DNA of 47,661 nucleotides from Facklamia miroungae (GTDB taxonomy: Bacteria; Bacillota; Bacilli; Lactobacillales; Aerococcaceae). This document shows positions 1-8,056 of the stretch, piece by piece. The notes below the pieces were generated by a model. That model had not been told where the DNA came from. It was given only the letters and a program-made list of their open reading frames with translations, and did no database searches. The stretch lies in assembly GCF_012396555.1 (NCBI RefSeq), contig NZ_JAAXPS010000011.1, forward strand, positions 1-47,661, given 5' to 3'. Numbering within the stretch: position 1 is the first letter of the stretch; every line of letters starts with the position of its first letter. Both the position numbers and the translations under genes were made by a program.

Positions 1-180
1 GGAAACTGTTTGGACAATTCTCCGATGGAGAACTTTTTCGGGCTACTAAAACAAGAAATGTATTATGGAGAACCGCTGACTAGTTATAAGAAACTAAAGA
101 ATAAGATCAATCAATATATTCACCACTTAAATATAAACTCCAATTTTTGGGGTTCACATCAATTCCTAACGACTTTTTAA
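1..180 (+). pseudogene. IS3-family transposase OrfB, C-terminal fragment
   Basis: The open frame entering from the left edge reads GNCLDNSPMENFFGLLKQE, the conserved region around the catalytic Glu of the DDE domain in IS3/IS150-type OrfB transposases, followed by the usual Tyr/Lys-rich helix. The family's final KLxGLSPxxYR-like motif is not in frame. A similar string (KLQFLGF) can be read in the next frame from about 137, so the end is probably frameshifted. Only the tail is in the window, and no inverted repeat was identified after it. Confidence 0.75.
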
Positions 181-205
181 TTAATTAATCAACTATTTTT
201 TATGT

Positions 206-376
206 TAAAATAATGAAAAAATGTTAGGGAAAATAATGAATAAATCAGCAAAAAAAAGGTTAGAAACTTTAGAAATGATAGGTCATCTACCCAAAGAAAA
301 AAAGATAAATTTTAAAAATTACAAATTTAACATTAAAAAGATAAGAAAGATTTTGAACAGTTTTCAGAAAAAATAA
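206..376 (+). pseudogene. Decayed partial copy of the cupin gene 5' end
   Basis: Bases 206-280 closely match 1275-1350, covering the upstream leader and the first codons of the cupin gene (shared residues RLETLEM/IETLEM, then H-x-P in place of HPEGG). Homology ends after about 75 bases. The ORF (ATG 236, stop 374-376, 46 codons) continues as Lys-rich sequence with no recognisable domain. It is most likely a truncated duplicate rather than a working gene. Confidence 0.45.
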
Positions 377-451
377 AGCGTGAAATTGGGGGATGCAGTT
401 TTTATAAGTGAAAGTTATTTGATAAAAGAGATATTGAAGGAGATTTAAAAA

Positions 452-960
452 ATGGAGAATAAATATTCAGTAAGTAATCATTTTGGTGTGTATGGTACTG
501 TTACCGATAATGGAAAGATTTTATGCATACATAAAAATGCAGGGCCTTATAAGAATAGATATGATTTACCGGGGGGAAGTCAAGAAAATTGGGAAGGATT
601 AACAGAAACATTATCTCGAGAATTTGTTGAAGAGACGGGATATACAATTAAAAAATATTCGAATCCAAGAGTTTATGATACTTTCGTTCGAGAAAAGGGA
701 AATTTAAATGTTGTCCATCACATTATGGTTTTTTATGATGTTGAGCTAGATAATAACATCGAAAAACAAGATTTACCTTCGTGTTTTTTAGATGGATTTA
801 ATGACTCTGATGGTATTGCTCGGGTACCTTTCGAAAACTTTAATGAAGCAAATTCTTCTCCGCTTCTTATAAATTAAAAAAAGAATATGAAGGCAGGATG
901 GAAATTGATAAGTCTCAATTTTTTGATTGGCATGTAATTGAAAAAAAGATAGAAAGCTAG
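452..960 (+). pseudogene. Nudix hydrolase, frameshifted near the C-terminus
   Basis: The protein carries a complete Nudix box at about residues 42-65 (G-x5-E-x7-REFVEETGY), so it would hydrolyse a nucleoside diphosphate linked to another group; the substrate cannot be told. The first frame stops at 875-877 after 141 residues. The frame beginning at about 866 continues with YKLKKEYEG and FFDWHVIEKK and stops at 958-960, which is a plausible Nudix C-terminus. Restoring one T near 863 joins the two. The start ATG 452 follows the RBS GAAGGAG. The catalytic part is intact, so a shortened enzyme could still be made. Confidence 0.75.
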
Positions 961-1004
961 ATGATATTTAATTAAATTAAAGTGAAGAATTTGTATAGAG
1001 AATT

Positions 1005-1268
1005 TAAAAAGGGTCTCAAGACCTTATTACTGCTTTAAAAGGTATAAATTTTAGTGTTTTTAAACGAGAGATTTTGGCTTATTAGGACCGAATGGTGCGG
1101 CGAAAACAACCACAATTAAAATTCTATCAAAAATTTTGCTTCCTTCTGATGGGAATGTTGAAATAGTTGGAAACAGTGTTTATGATGCAGAAAAATTAGA
1201 GAATCAATCAATTGTGTTTTAGATGGAGAGAGAATTTTATACTGGCGCTTATCAGCTAGAGATAATTT
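1005..1268 (+). pseudogene. ABC-2 type transporter ATPase remnant
   Basis: Pieces in different frames read as the N-terminal part of an ABC ATPase: a Walker [11 protein letters not shown] at about 1085-1114 (the usual GAGKT is here GAAKT), then [13 protein letters not shown], then [17 protein letters not shown], which matches the region after the Q-loop in ABC-2 exporter ATPases. One T is missing before LLGPNG (about 1074), and another shift lies near 1217. The signature and Walker B are absent because the sequence runs straight into the cupin upstream region at about 1270. Non-functional. Confidence 0.7.
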
Positions 1269-1305
1269 ATATGTTAAAATAATGAAAAAATGATAGGGGA
1301 TTAAT

Positions 1306-1785
1306 ATGAATCGATCAGTAAAAGAATGAATAGAAACTTTAGAAATGGAGGCTCATCCGGAAGGTGGCTATTTTCGTGAAGTTGAAAAATCAGAGAGCAA
1401 GATAGAGGTAGATGGAAAAGAACGCGCACTTTACACTAGTATTTATTTTCTGTTGGAAAAAGGGGACCCATCACATTTTCACCCACTAATTGCTGATGAG
1501 ATATGGTACTACCACTACGGACAATCATTAACAGTTCATATGATTTCACTAGAAGGTGTTTATTCTCAAGTCACTTTAGGATTAGATGTTGCGAAGGGGC
1601 ACGTGTTACAATATCGTGTGCCTAAAGTGACCATATTCGGTTCTACTGTTGAAGAGGGGTTTTCACTTGTATCCTGCATGGTTTCTCCAGACTTTGAATA
1701 TGATGATTTTGAGTTATTTACATACAATGAACTCATCGAGCAATACCCAGAGCATGAAGAAATAATCAGAGTATTAAGCAAATAA
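1306..1785 (+). pseudogene. Cupin_5 (DUF985) family protein with nonsense codon 8
   Basis: The protein is recognisable by MEAHPEGGYFREV near its start, followed by the beta-barrel signature SxYFLLEKGDPSHFHPLxADEIWYYHYG. This is the hallmark of the Cupin_5/DUF985 family, small single-domain cupins with mostly unassigned or sugar-epimerase-like roles. The natural start appears to be ATG 1306 (M-N-R-S-V-K-E), but codon 8 is TGA (1327-1329) where Trp would be expected (KE-W-IETLEM). An internal ATG at 1345 leaves 146 residues, nearly the whole domain, but without a good RBS. It may be weakly expressed or dead. Confidence 0.75.
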
Positions 1786-1867
1786 TAGATTAAGACCAAC
1801 AGCATAGCTCATTCTCTTAGAAAAAAGTTCAGTAATTGTTTAAGTTTCTTACATTCGAATAAAAAAT

Positions 1868-1907
1868 AAGACCCTAGCGTGGAGACACAACATAATAGGT
1901 CTTTTTA
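1868..1907 (+). terminator. Rho-independent terminator after cupin gene
   Basis: AAGACC(C)TA pairs with TAGGTCTT (1868-1876 with 1896-1903, one bulged C). The loop is about 19 nt, and a short T run follows. Confidence 0.6.
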
Positions 1908-1976
1908 ACTAAATAAATTATATTAAAATAAAGGGTGATAAAATAAAAGAAAGTTAAATTTTGAAGGAGGGTTAAC

Positions 1977-2751
1977 ATGTTTTCATTACAAATAAGTGAA
2001 TTGCTTAAAGAATTTATTGAACAATCCAGAAATATCTTGAACGACAATTTAGTTAGCGTGTATTTACATGGATCCGCCGTTATGGGTTGTTTTAATAATC
2101 AGAAAAGTGACATAGACCTAATTGTTGTAGTCAATCAACCACTAGTAAATAGTGTAAAAAAAGAATACATGGACATGGTTATAAAATATAACGATTTAGC
2201 ACCTGAAAAAGGGATAGAAACTAGCATAATCCTCAGAAAGTTTTGTGATCCATTTATTTATCCAACACCATATGATTTGCATTTTTCCAAAATACATTTA
2301 GAACGATATAAAGCCAACCCATATAAATATGTTCTTAATATGAATGGTGAAGATATAGATCTTGTAGCCCATATTACGATACTCAAAAAAAGGGGTATTT
2401 GTTTGTATGGACTTCCTATTTAAAGAAGTGTTTGCGGATGTGCCAAGCTGTTATTATTTAGATTCTATATGGAAAGATGTTGCTAATTCTAAAGATAACA
2501 TAACAAAAGATGCGATGTATTATACCTTAAACCTAGTGAGAATTTTGGCTTATATAGAAGAAAAACTTGTTCTTTCTAAAAAAGAAGGTGGAGAATGGGC
2601 TATAAAGCACTTGCCAGTTGAATATCACAGATTAATTAAAGATGCCTTATGTGAGTATTCTAAAAATGAAACTATTATCTATGATAAAGTTGTTTCTAAG
2701 CGTTTTGCTAAATATGCAATAACAAAGATTCAAAAATCATTAACTAGATAA
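1977..2751 (+). pseudogene. Aminoglycoside nucleotidyltransferase (AadA/ANT(9)-like), frameshifted
   Basis: The first frame (1977-2423) holds the nucleotidyltransferase motif HGSAVMGCFNNQKSDIDLIVVV at about residues 31-52, with the metal-binding D-x-D (DID). The second frame (to 2751) carries the DUF4111-type helical domain of AadA proteins (VLSKKEGGEWAIKHLP). An extra T in the TTT at 2419-2421 separates GICLYGLPI from KEVFADVP; removing it restores about 257 residues, the normal size of AadA-type enzymes that adenylylate streptomycin/spectinomycin-like aminoglycosides. The RBS GAAGGAGG sits well before ATG 1977. As it stands the C-terminal domain is lost, so no resistance is expected unless the indel is a sequencing error. 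Confidence 0.8.
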
Positions 2752-2812
2752 ATTTTGTGTGTTGATAGTTAGCAATCAATCCGAATAGATAGAGAATTTA
2801 TACCTATAATGT

Positions 2813-3010
2813 TTGATGTTATCTCATAAATTTTCTTGTGGAAGTGGTAACTTTCTAAAAGAAACTTATATTTCTCTTTGTAGACTAGAAAATGGAATTC
2901 CTAGAGATTTTATGGGAACTAGAGGGAAATGGGAAAAATGCACAATCCTATTAATGTTTCTATTAATTAGTTTTATGGAATTGAAATCATTGATTTTGCT
3001 GTTTCACTAT
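2813..3010 (+). pseudogene. MmeI-like DNA methyltransferase fragment
   Basis: One frame reads KFSCGSGNFLKETYISLCRL, matching the SAM-binding motif I region (DPACGSGNFL) of class I N6-adenine DNA methyltransferases of the MmeI/BREX-like group. A second frame from about 2940 reads HNPINVSIN, then a TAG stop, then FYGIEIIDFAVS, matching the following NPI-VSI-QFYGIEI-DFAVS block of the same family. The Pro-Ala before CGSG has changed to Phe-Ser, and there is at least one frameshift and one nonsense codon. It is an isolated internal fragment of a lost restriction-modification enzyme. Confidence 0.6.
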
Positions 3011-3186
3011 CAAAAGTTATTTCCTGTTAGAGATTGTTGTCAAGATTTTTTACGGAAAGAAAAAGTATCTTCTTAGTTTTGGAAAATAGTATTTAAAAAG
3101 AATTCATTTGTCAAATTAAGCTAGAAATCTCAATCTATTAAATAGCTTTGCTTGGCTAGTAATAATTACTCAGTATTGATTTTGGG

Positions 3187-3216
3187 GTCAAGGTGGAAAG
3201 CATAGCGAACCTTGAC
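3187..3216. terminator. Hairpin downstream of the IS30 transposase
   Basis: GTCAAGGT (3187-3194) pairs with ACCTTGAC (3209-3216) just beyond the transposase stop on the minus strand. On that strand the hairpin is followed only by CCCCAAAATC and not a T run, so its role as a terminator is uncertain. Confidence 0.35.
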
Positions 3217-3225
3217 GCCGAAATC

Positions 3226-4196
3226 TTACACTGAGACAATATCTGAGCCATGCATAGCTTGAGATACATGTTCTAAAAACACCTCCAAGGGTGTCCGATA
3301 ATTGAGAGATTTCCTTGGAATTCTATTTCTACGGTGACTGACGGCTTGTATAAATTCCTCATCCAGTTCATTAAAGTCTGTTTGCTTAGGGAGTCCGTCC
3401 CGTCTCAATAAACCATTGGAATGTTCATTAAGTCCCCGCTGAGAGGGTGTACCTGGATCCGCAAAATAGATATCAATATCATGGGGATTACTGATTTCTT
3501 TCCACATTGAGAATTCTTTACCACAATCAAAGATGATTGATTTGAATAGGTATCGTGGTACCTCCTGTAGCCACTCATCCAACCGCTTAAGAATATCTTC
3601 GGCTTTTCTTCCCTCTGGTTGGAGAGAAATAATACATTTTGATAGCGTTTCAACTAAGGTAATTACACATGACTTGTGATTCTTTCCAACGATGGTATCC
3701 CCTTCAAGATGGCCAAATTCTTGCTTATAATTCGGATGATCTTTCTCCCTATCCTTTATCCCATGGCGAAAAGCTTGTTTGCCTCGCTTTTCCTGATGGT
3801 GATTTGGCTTACGCTTTCCTTGCATAGGTAAGTCTTCAACGTTAAATCGATCATCATCTTTTATTAAACGGTAGAGGGTTTTGATGGAGCAGGGTATATC
3901 AGACTCACCCCGGCCGATAATCGTGTCTGGTGTCAACCTAAGGTTAATTTATCCTTAATTTCTTGGATATGTTGGGTAGATAGTTTAACTTTTTTGCGCC
4001 CACAATTCGCTTTATTCTGTTTATAGCGGGCATAGTAGCTGATAGCACTACCGCCTGCTTTCAAGAAGTTAACTACATTATAGATTGTTTGTAGAGCACG
4101 CTGAAGGTGCTTTGCGATGTCTGAAACTTTGTGTCCTTGATGATAATAAGTCTCTATCCAAACGAGCTCATCTCTGGTAAGATGGGTGTAGGCCAC
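3226..4196 (-). mobile_element. IS30-family transposase, frameshifted
   Basis: The first frame (4196 to 3933) has the N-terminal helix-turn-helix region of IS30 transposases (LTRDELVWIETY...SDIAKHLQRALQTIYNVV). The second (3936 to 3226) has the DDE core: EGDTIVG, then IIFDCGKEF (usually DNGKEF), then RGLNEHSNGLLRR. The first frame ends KDKLTLG-stop, and the next residues in the other frame are TPDTIIGR; adding one G at about 3934 (GGTTGACACC to GGTTGGACACC) gives the expected GWTPDTIIGR. Ends of the element are unresolved. ATTTGTCAAATT at 3106-3117 and AATTTAACAAAT at 4226-4237 form a possible but weak AT-rich inverted pair. Confidence 0.8.
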
Positions 4197-4292
4197 TTTT
4201 GGTCACTTCTTTGTTATTTTGTAGGAATTTAACAAATTGAGTGTACCAAAAATGGTTTTATTTTTCATTGTAGCTTAATTTTACAATTCAGG

Positions 4293-4522
4293 AAAGTTTA
4301 TGTAAAATTAAACTAGCAAGTTGTTCTGCTTCATTTCGTCAGTGATAATTGAGTTATCAAATATTTGAAGTTAACAGCTGTGAAGAAAAAATTTAGTTTA
4401 TTAGTAGTCCTTTCTCTATTGGTATCTGTTTTTTTAACGTATTTACTGTAAGTGCTCAGGAAGAAACAACTGAAATTGAGAAATTGAAAGTTGCTTTTGT
4501 TCCATCACGTGATTCTGAAGAA
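4293..4522 (+). repeat. Diverged second copy of phnD promoter and signal-peptide region
   Basis: This segment aligns with 6851-7082 along its whole length with only two single-base length differences and scattered substitutions. It includes a copy of the promoter (TTGTTC at 4321, 17 bp, GATAAT at 4344, the first base of the -10 changed), a GTG start at 4380 and the signal-peptide coding region. The RBS GGAGGG of the intact copy has become GAAGTT, and one base is lost near 4438, shifting the signal peptide out of frame. Homology ends exactly where the GMP synthase sequence begins. Confidence 0.85.
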
Positions 4523-5161
4523 AAGCGAATGATTATCGGTAATGAATTTATTGAAGTGTTTGCTGAAGAGGCACGTAAATTAGAAGGCGTGGACTTCTTA
4601 GCTCAAGGAACCATCTGGCCCGATATTTTAGAAAGTGAAGACGGCATCAAGGCCCACCACAATGCCGGTGGTTTACCAGAAGATATGAATTTTGAATTAG
4701 AAGAACCTGTACGGATTCTCTTCAAGGATGAAGTGCGTATTGTAGGAGAAACTTTGGGACTCCCTCACGCTATGGTTTACCGTCAACCATTCCATGGAAC
4801 AGGCTTAGGTGTTCGTTGTTTAGGGGAGATTACCCGTGATCGTTTAGAAGCAGTCAGAGAATCCGATGCTATTCTACGTGAAGAATTTGCCAAGAACGGT
4901 TTGGCTGAAAAAGTATGGCAATACTTTACCGTGGTTCCTGATTTCAAATCAACTGGTATCAAAGACGGTAAACGTACTTATGACTGGCCAGTCATTGTGC
5001 GTGCAGTCAATACCAAAGATGCCATGACAGCAACTGTTGAAAATATTCCTTTCGACTTAATGCAAAAAATTGTTGACCGTATTACCCATGAAGTGCCAGG
5101 AGTCAGTCGTGTGCTTTATGACTTCACACCAAAACCAACAGGAAGGATTGAGTGGGAATAA
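4380..5161 (+). pseudogene. PhnD N-terminus / GMP synthase C-terminus chimera
   Basis: The first part encodes the PhnD signal peptide (frameshifted) and KVAFVPSRDSEE. From KRMIIGNEFIEVF to the end, the protein is the C-terminal part of GMP synthase (GuaA): LAQGTIW, HHNAGGLPEDM, the dimerisation-domain block QPFHGTGLGVRCLGEI, VRESDAILREE, and the terminal KPTGRIEWE. The glutamine amidotransferase domain and the ATP-pyrophosphatase P-loop (SGGVDS) are missing, so it cannot make GMP. The junction lies at D-x-E-E, a short motif present in both parents, which suggests recombination at microhomology (GAAGAA). The longest clean frame begins at 4484. Confidence 0.85.
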
Positions 5162-5172
5162 TTGTATCCAGC

Positions 5173-5206
5173 ACAAACCTTTATTTTTAAAGGTTTGTTT
5201 TTTTTT
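5173..5206 (+). terminator. Strong terminator after the guaA fragment
   Basis: ACAAACCTTTA (5173-5183) pairs perfectly with TAAAGGTTTGT (5188-5198) around a TTTT loop and is followed by a run of T. It probably came along with the guaA 3' end. Confidence 0.9.
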
Positions 5207-5278
5207 GAGTCAATATTGACTCAAAATTCTCATGATTCTATAATTAATTTTAGTAGGAAATTTGAAAGAGGTAATTTT

Positions 5279-5305
5279 ATGGAAATTAAATGGTATATAG
5301 AATGA
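5279..5305 (+). CDS. 8-codon upstream ORF of the ApeA-like gene
   Basis: ATG 5279 is the only start placed well behind the RBS AAAGAGG (5265-5271). It encodes M-E-I-K-W-Y-I-E and stops at TGA 5303-5305, which overlaps ATG 5302 of the next frame (ATGA). This arrangement fits translational coupling. An alternative is a one-base frameshift at the true N-terminus. Confidence 0.4.
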   Translation: MEIKWYIE

Positions 5306-6693
5306 ATACAAATACTCTTTTAGACAAATTTGAAATGGATGTTTATTGGAAGATAGATGAAGTGGATATATATGGTAAATTATTTTATGAAATTGAAAAA
5401 ATTTATGTAGAATTTCCAAATGCTGATTTAGAATTTGATAGAAAGTTTCCGAACTTAGTGGGAAATTCTATTAATAAAATTATTTCACTAGTTGATTGTA
5501 GAGTTTATCAAACTAAACGGGGTAATAATTGTTTTTCAAAGCTAAGTGCTAAACTTATGATAATTGACTCAAATCCTTATTTTTCTATTGAAGAAGTAGC
5601 TTTTAATGAAATTTACTTTTCTTTCAACTATCTACCCGCATTTATTAATAAAAAAGCAATTAAATATGAAGATGGGAGTTTTATAAAAAGTACGGAAATA
5701 GAACAAAAAATTATTTGTATCAAAACAATTCAAGCTAAATTAAAGGAGCATATTTCCCCTAGAATATCTTCAAAAATTACCCTTTCAGAGGGGCTTGTAA
5801 ATCGATTATCTACAGATTATGCATACAAATTAATTTATGATGAATTAAAGTTATGGAAAAATATAAAAAAAGATTTAGACATGTTGAAACAATTATTCAC
5901 TTTATTTTTTGGTTTTTCGATTAGTTACTCTTATTTTTATTTTTTAAGCGATTCAAAAGATTTGTTAGGAAAAAGAGTTCCTTCAATTGGAAGAATTTAC
6001 TTCCCCCAATCTGTAAAAACAATAAGTATGAATTACCCACATACTAATTACAACTATGATTTACTATTAGAGAATATCGAAAACATAGTAAATACATATT
6101 ATGAAAATTATGAAGATTTAAAAACTTCAATATTAAATATGAATGCCAATATAGATTTCAAAAATCTAGTTGAAACTCAATACTTCGATGCCATAACTAG
6201 TTTAGAATCATTCCATAACAAATACATGGTGTCTAATAGAAAATTAAATGAAGACTTTTCCAAAAATTATGAAGGGCTTAAAAAATTTATTAAAGATAAC
6301 TTTAACGAGCCTGATAGCAAAAGACTATTTAGTAGTTTATCGCACATCAAAGAGAAAAATTTTAAAGAGAAAATCGTGGATATTTTGAAAAATATTCCAA
6401 ATGAACTAACTGACTTAATTGATTTCAGTAGTTTTAACTATGAAGAAGATAATATAGGGAATTTTATAAATGACTGTAAGAAAACACGTAATCACCATGC
6501 TCACGGAAATTATGATGATAAGCCAGGGGTTTTCAAAGGGGAACTATTACTTAAAGCTACAAAGATATTAAATATTATCAATGAATATAACCTGATGAAC
6601 AAAATCAATGTTCCTAATGATGTAATAATAAGTGGTATATTAGCAAACAAAAATTATAGTAATGTATTAAATAGAAAAAATAAGTTTTTATAA
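5302..6693 (+). CDS. ApeA-like HEPN-domain anti-phage protein
   Basis: A 463-residue protein resembling ApeA-type abortive-infection proteins. The N-terminal half is beta-rich and matches the style of the ApeA N-terminal domain (YGKLFYEIEKIYVEF near the start). The C-terminal third is a helical HEPN-like domain ending in TRNHHAHG at about residues 395-402, a HEPN R-x4-H catalytic motif (R-NHHA-H) typical of metal-independent RNases. By analogy with ApeA it would act alone, cutting RNA after phage sensing. ATG 5290 (four residues longer) is also possible, but neither start has its own RBS; coupling to the upstream ORF favours 5302. Base composition is more AT-rich than the phn genes, suggesting transfer. 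Its upstream neighbour is the guaA terminator. Confidence 0.7.
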   Translation: MNTNTLLDKFEMDVYWKIDEVDIYGKLFYEIEKIYVEFPNADLEFDRKFPNLVGNSINKIISLVDCRVYQTKRGNNCFSKLSAKLMIIDSNPYFSIEEVAFNEIYFSFNYLPAFINKKAIKYEDGSFIKSTEIEQKIICIKTIQAKLKEHISPRISSKITLSEGLVNRLSTDYAYKLIYDELKLWKNIKKDLDMLKQLFTLFFGFSISYSYFYFLSDSKDLLGKRVPSIGRIYFPQSVKTISMNYPHTNYNYDLLLENIENIVNTYYENYEDLKTSILNMNANIDFKNLVETQYFDAITSLESFHNKYMVSNRKLNEDFSKNYEGLKKFIKDNFNEPDSKRLFSSLSHIKEKNFKEKIVDILKNIPNELTDLIDFSSFNYEEDNIGNFINDCKKTRNHHAHGNYDDKPGVFKGELLLKATKILNIINEYNLMNKINVPNDVIISGILANKNYSNVLNRKNKFL

Positions 6694-6878
6694 TTAAATA
6701 CATATATTATGAAAAAAATTTTTTAATAAAAATTTCTGATAATGTACATATCATTTTGTAAACCGTAAGAAATTGTAGAATATTTATATAATATTTTACT
6801 CAATATTTTGAATTTAATAAACTATTCTTATACTAAGTTCATTTCTTTGTAAAGTTTATGTAAAATTGAACGAGCAAG

Positions 6879-6907
6879 TTGCTCTGTTTTATTTAGTCAG
6901 TTATAAT
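6879..6907 (+). promoter_or_regulatory. phnD promoter
   Basis: TTGCTC (6879-6884), an exact 17-bp spacer, TATAAT (6902-6907), 31 bp before the GTG start. The same layout is preserved in the diverged copy at 4321-4349, supporting it as the functional promoter. Confidence 0.75.
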
Positions 6908-6938
6908 TGATCTATCAAATATTTGGAGGGAAACGTCC

Positions 6939-7973
6939 GTGAAGAAAAAGTTTAGTCTATTAGTAGTCCTATCTCTATTGGCAAGTGTTTTTTTGAATGT
7001 ATTTACTGTAAATGCCCAAGAAGAAGCAGTTGAAATTGAGACGTTAAAAGTTGCCTTTGTTCCATCTCGTGATCCAGAAGAAATTATTACGACAACCGAG
7101 CCTTTAAAACAGCTCTTAATTGATGAGTTAGCTAAAGAAGGATTCAGTGTTAAGAATGTCGAAATTACTGTAGGAACATCTTATGAAGCAGTCGGCGAGG
7201 GTATGGCTGCAGGAACAATTGATGTTGGTTTAATTCCCGGTGGAACTTATGTCTTATTCGAAGACGATGTGGACGTAATTCTTACATCTACTCGTCAAGG
7301 TCTATCTAAAGATTCTGAGAATCCAGCAGACTGGAATGACGGTCAAGCAACAGAATTAATTGAAGATCAAGTTTCTTACTACAAAGGCTTAATTATTGCA
7401 GGACCTTCTGAAAAAGGTCAAGAATTAGCCGAGAAAGTAAACAATGGGGAAGAATTAACATGGGAAGACGTAGATTCTGCTAAGTGGTCAGTGATGTCAT
7501 CCTCTTCTTCGTCAGGCTACATTTACCCTTCCATTTGGTTAGGAAAACAATTTGACGGTAAACAAATTTCTGATTTATCAAATGTTGTTCAAGCAGATTC
7601 ATATCCTTCTTCTATTGCTCGTTTAGCATCAGAACAAGTAGACGTAGTGGTTGGTTTTGCTGACTTACGCCGTGATAATGAGGAAGCATGGATGAAAGAT
7701 ATGGGACGCGAAGCGAGCATTTGGGAAGAAACAAATGTGATTGGAGTTACTCCAAATGTATACAATGATACTGTTTCTGTAAGTAAGACTTCAGAAATAA
7801 TGACAGACGAATTAAAAACAGCCCTTCAAAATGCTTTCATTAATATTGCTGAAACTGAAGAAGGTAAAGAAGTAATTGCTATCTACAGTCACGAAGGCTA
7901 TAAACCAGCAAAAGCTGAAGATTATGAAACAGAACGCGAAGCACAAAAGATTTTACGCGAACAAGGTGAATAA
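6939..7973 (+). CDS. phnD: Phosphonate-type ABC transporter substrate-binding protein
   Basis: A 344-residue periplasmic-binding-type protein of the PhnD family, with LKVAFVPSRDPEE at the start of the mature part and the family's VGTSYEAVGEGMAAGTIDVGLIPGGTYV block that lines the anion site. It should capture phosphonate, phosphite or a related oxyanion and pass it to the membrane complex. The N-terminal signal peptide ends in VNAQEE, an A-x-A-like site for signal peptidase I, and there is no lipobox Cys; that is unusual for a Gram-positive binding protein. The start is GTG 6939 after RBS GGAGGG. The hairpin that follows probably raises its transcript level relative to phnCE. Confidence 0.85.
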   Translation: MKKKFSLLVVLSLLASVFLNVFTVNAQEEAVEIETLKVAFVPSRDPEEIITTTEPLKQLLIDELAKEGFSVKNVEITVGTSYEAVGEGMAAGTIDVGLIPGGTYVLFEDDVDVILTSTRQGLSKDSENPADWNDGQATELIEDQVSYYKGLIIAGPSEKGQELAEKVNNGEELTWEDVDSAKWSVMSSSSSSGYIYPSIWLGKQFDGKQISDLSNVVQADSYPSSIARLASEQVDVVVGFADLRRDNEEAWMKDMGREASIWEETNVIGVTPNVYNDTVSVSKTSEIMTDELKTALQNAFINIAETEEGKEVIAIYSHEGYKPAKAEDYETEREAQKILREQGE

Positions 7974-8000
7974 TAAATACAGTTCAATCGATTAAAGTAC

Positions 8001-8030
8001 AACACCCACTTGATGGTGGGTGTTTCTTTG
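8001..8030 (+). terminator. Intra-operon hairpin between phnD and phnC
   Basis: AACACCCAC (8001-8009) pairs with GTGGGTGTT (8016-8024), followed by TCTTT. It probably acts as partial terminator or 3' stabiliser for phnD mRNA. Confidence 0.75.
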
Positions 8031-8056
8031 GTTGAAAGAGTAAAAAGGAGAACGCT

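Noticed and set aside
1327-1329. In-frame TGA in the cupin gene as a second selenocysteine codon
   Set aside because: The residue expected there is Trp, not a redox Cys, it lies at codon 8 outside any active site, and no hairpin follows at the right distance. A simple nonsense mutation is the better reading.
3106-4237. ATTTGTYAAATT pair as definite terminal repeats of the IS30 element
   Set aside because: The match is only 12 AT-rich bases, near-palindromic by itself, and no target duplication was found next to it.
4484-5161. A second functional GMP synthase
   Set aside because: It lacks the amidotransferase domain and the ATP-pyrophosphatase loop, so it cannot catalyse either half reaction.
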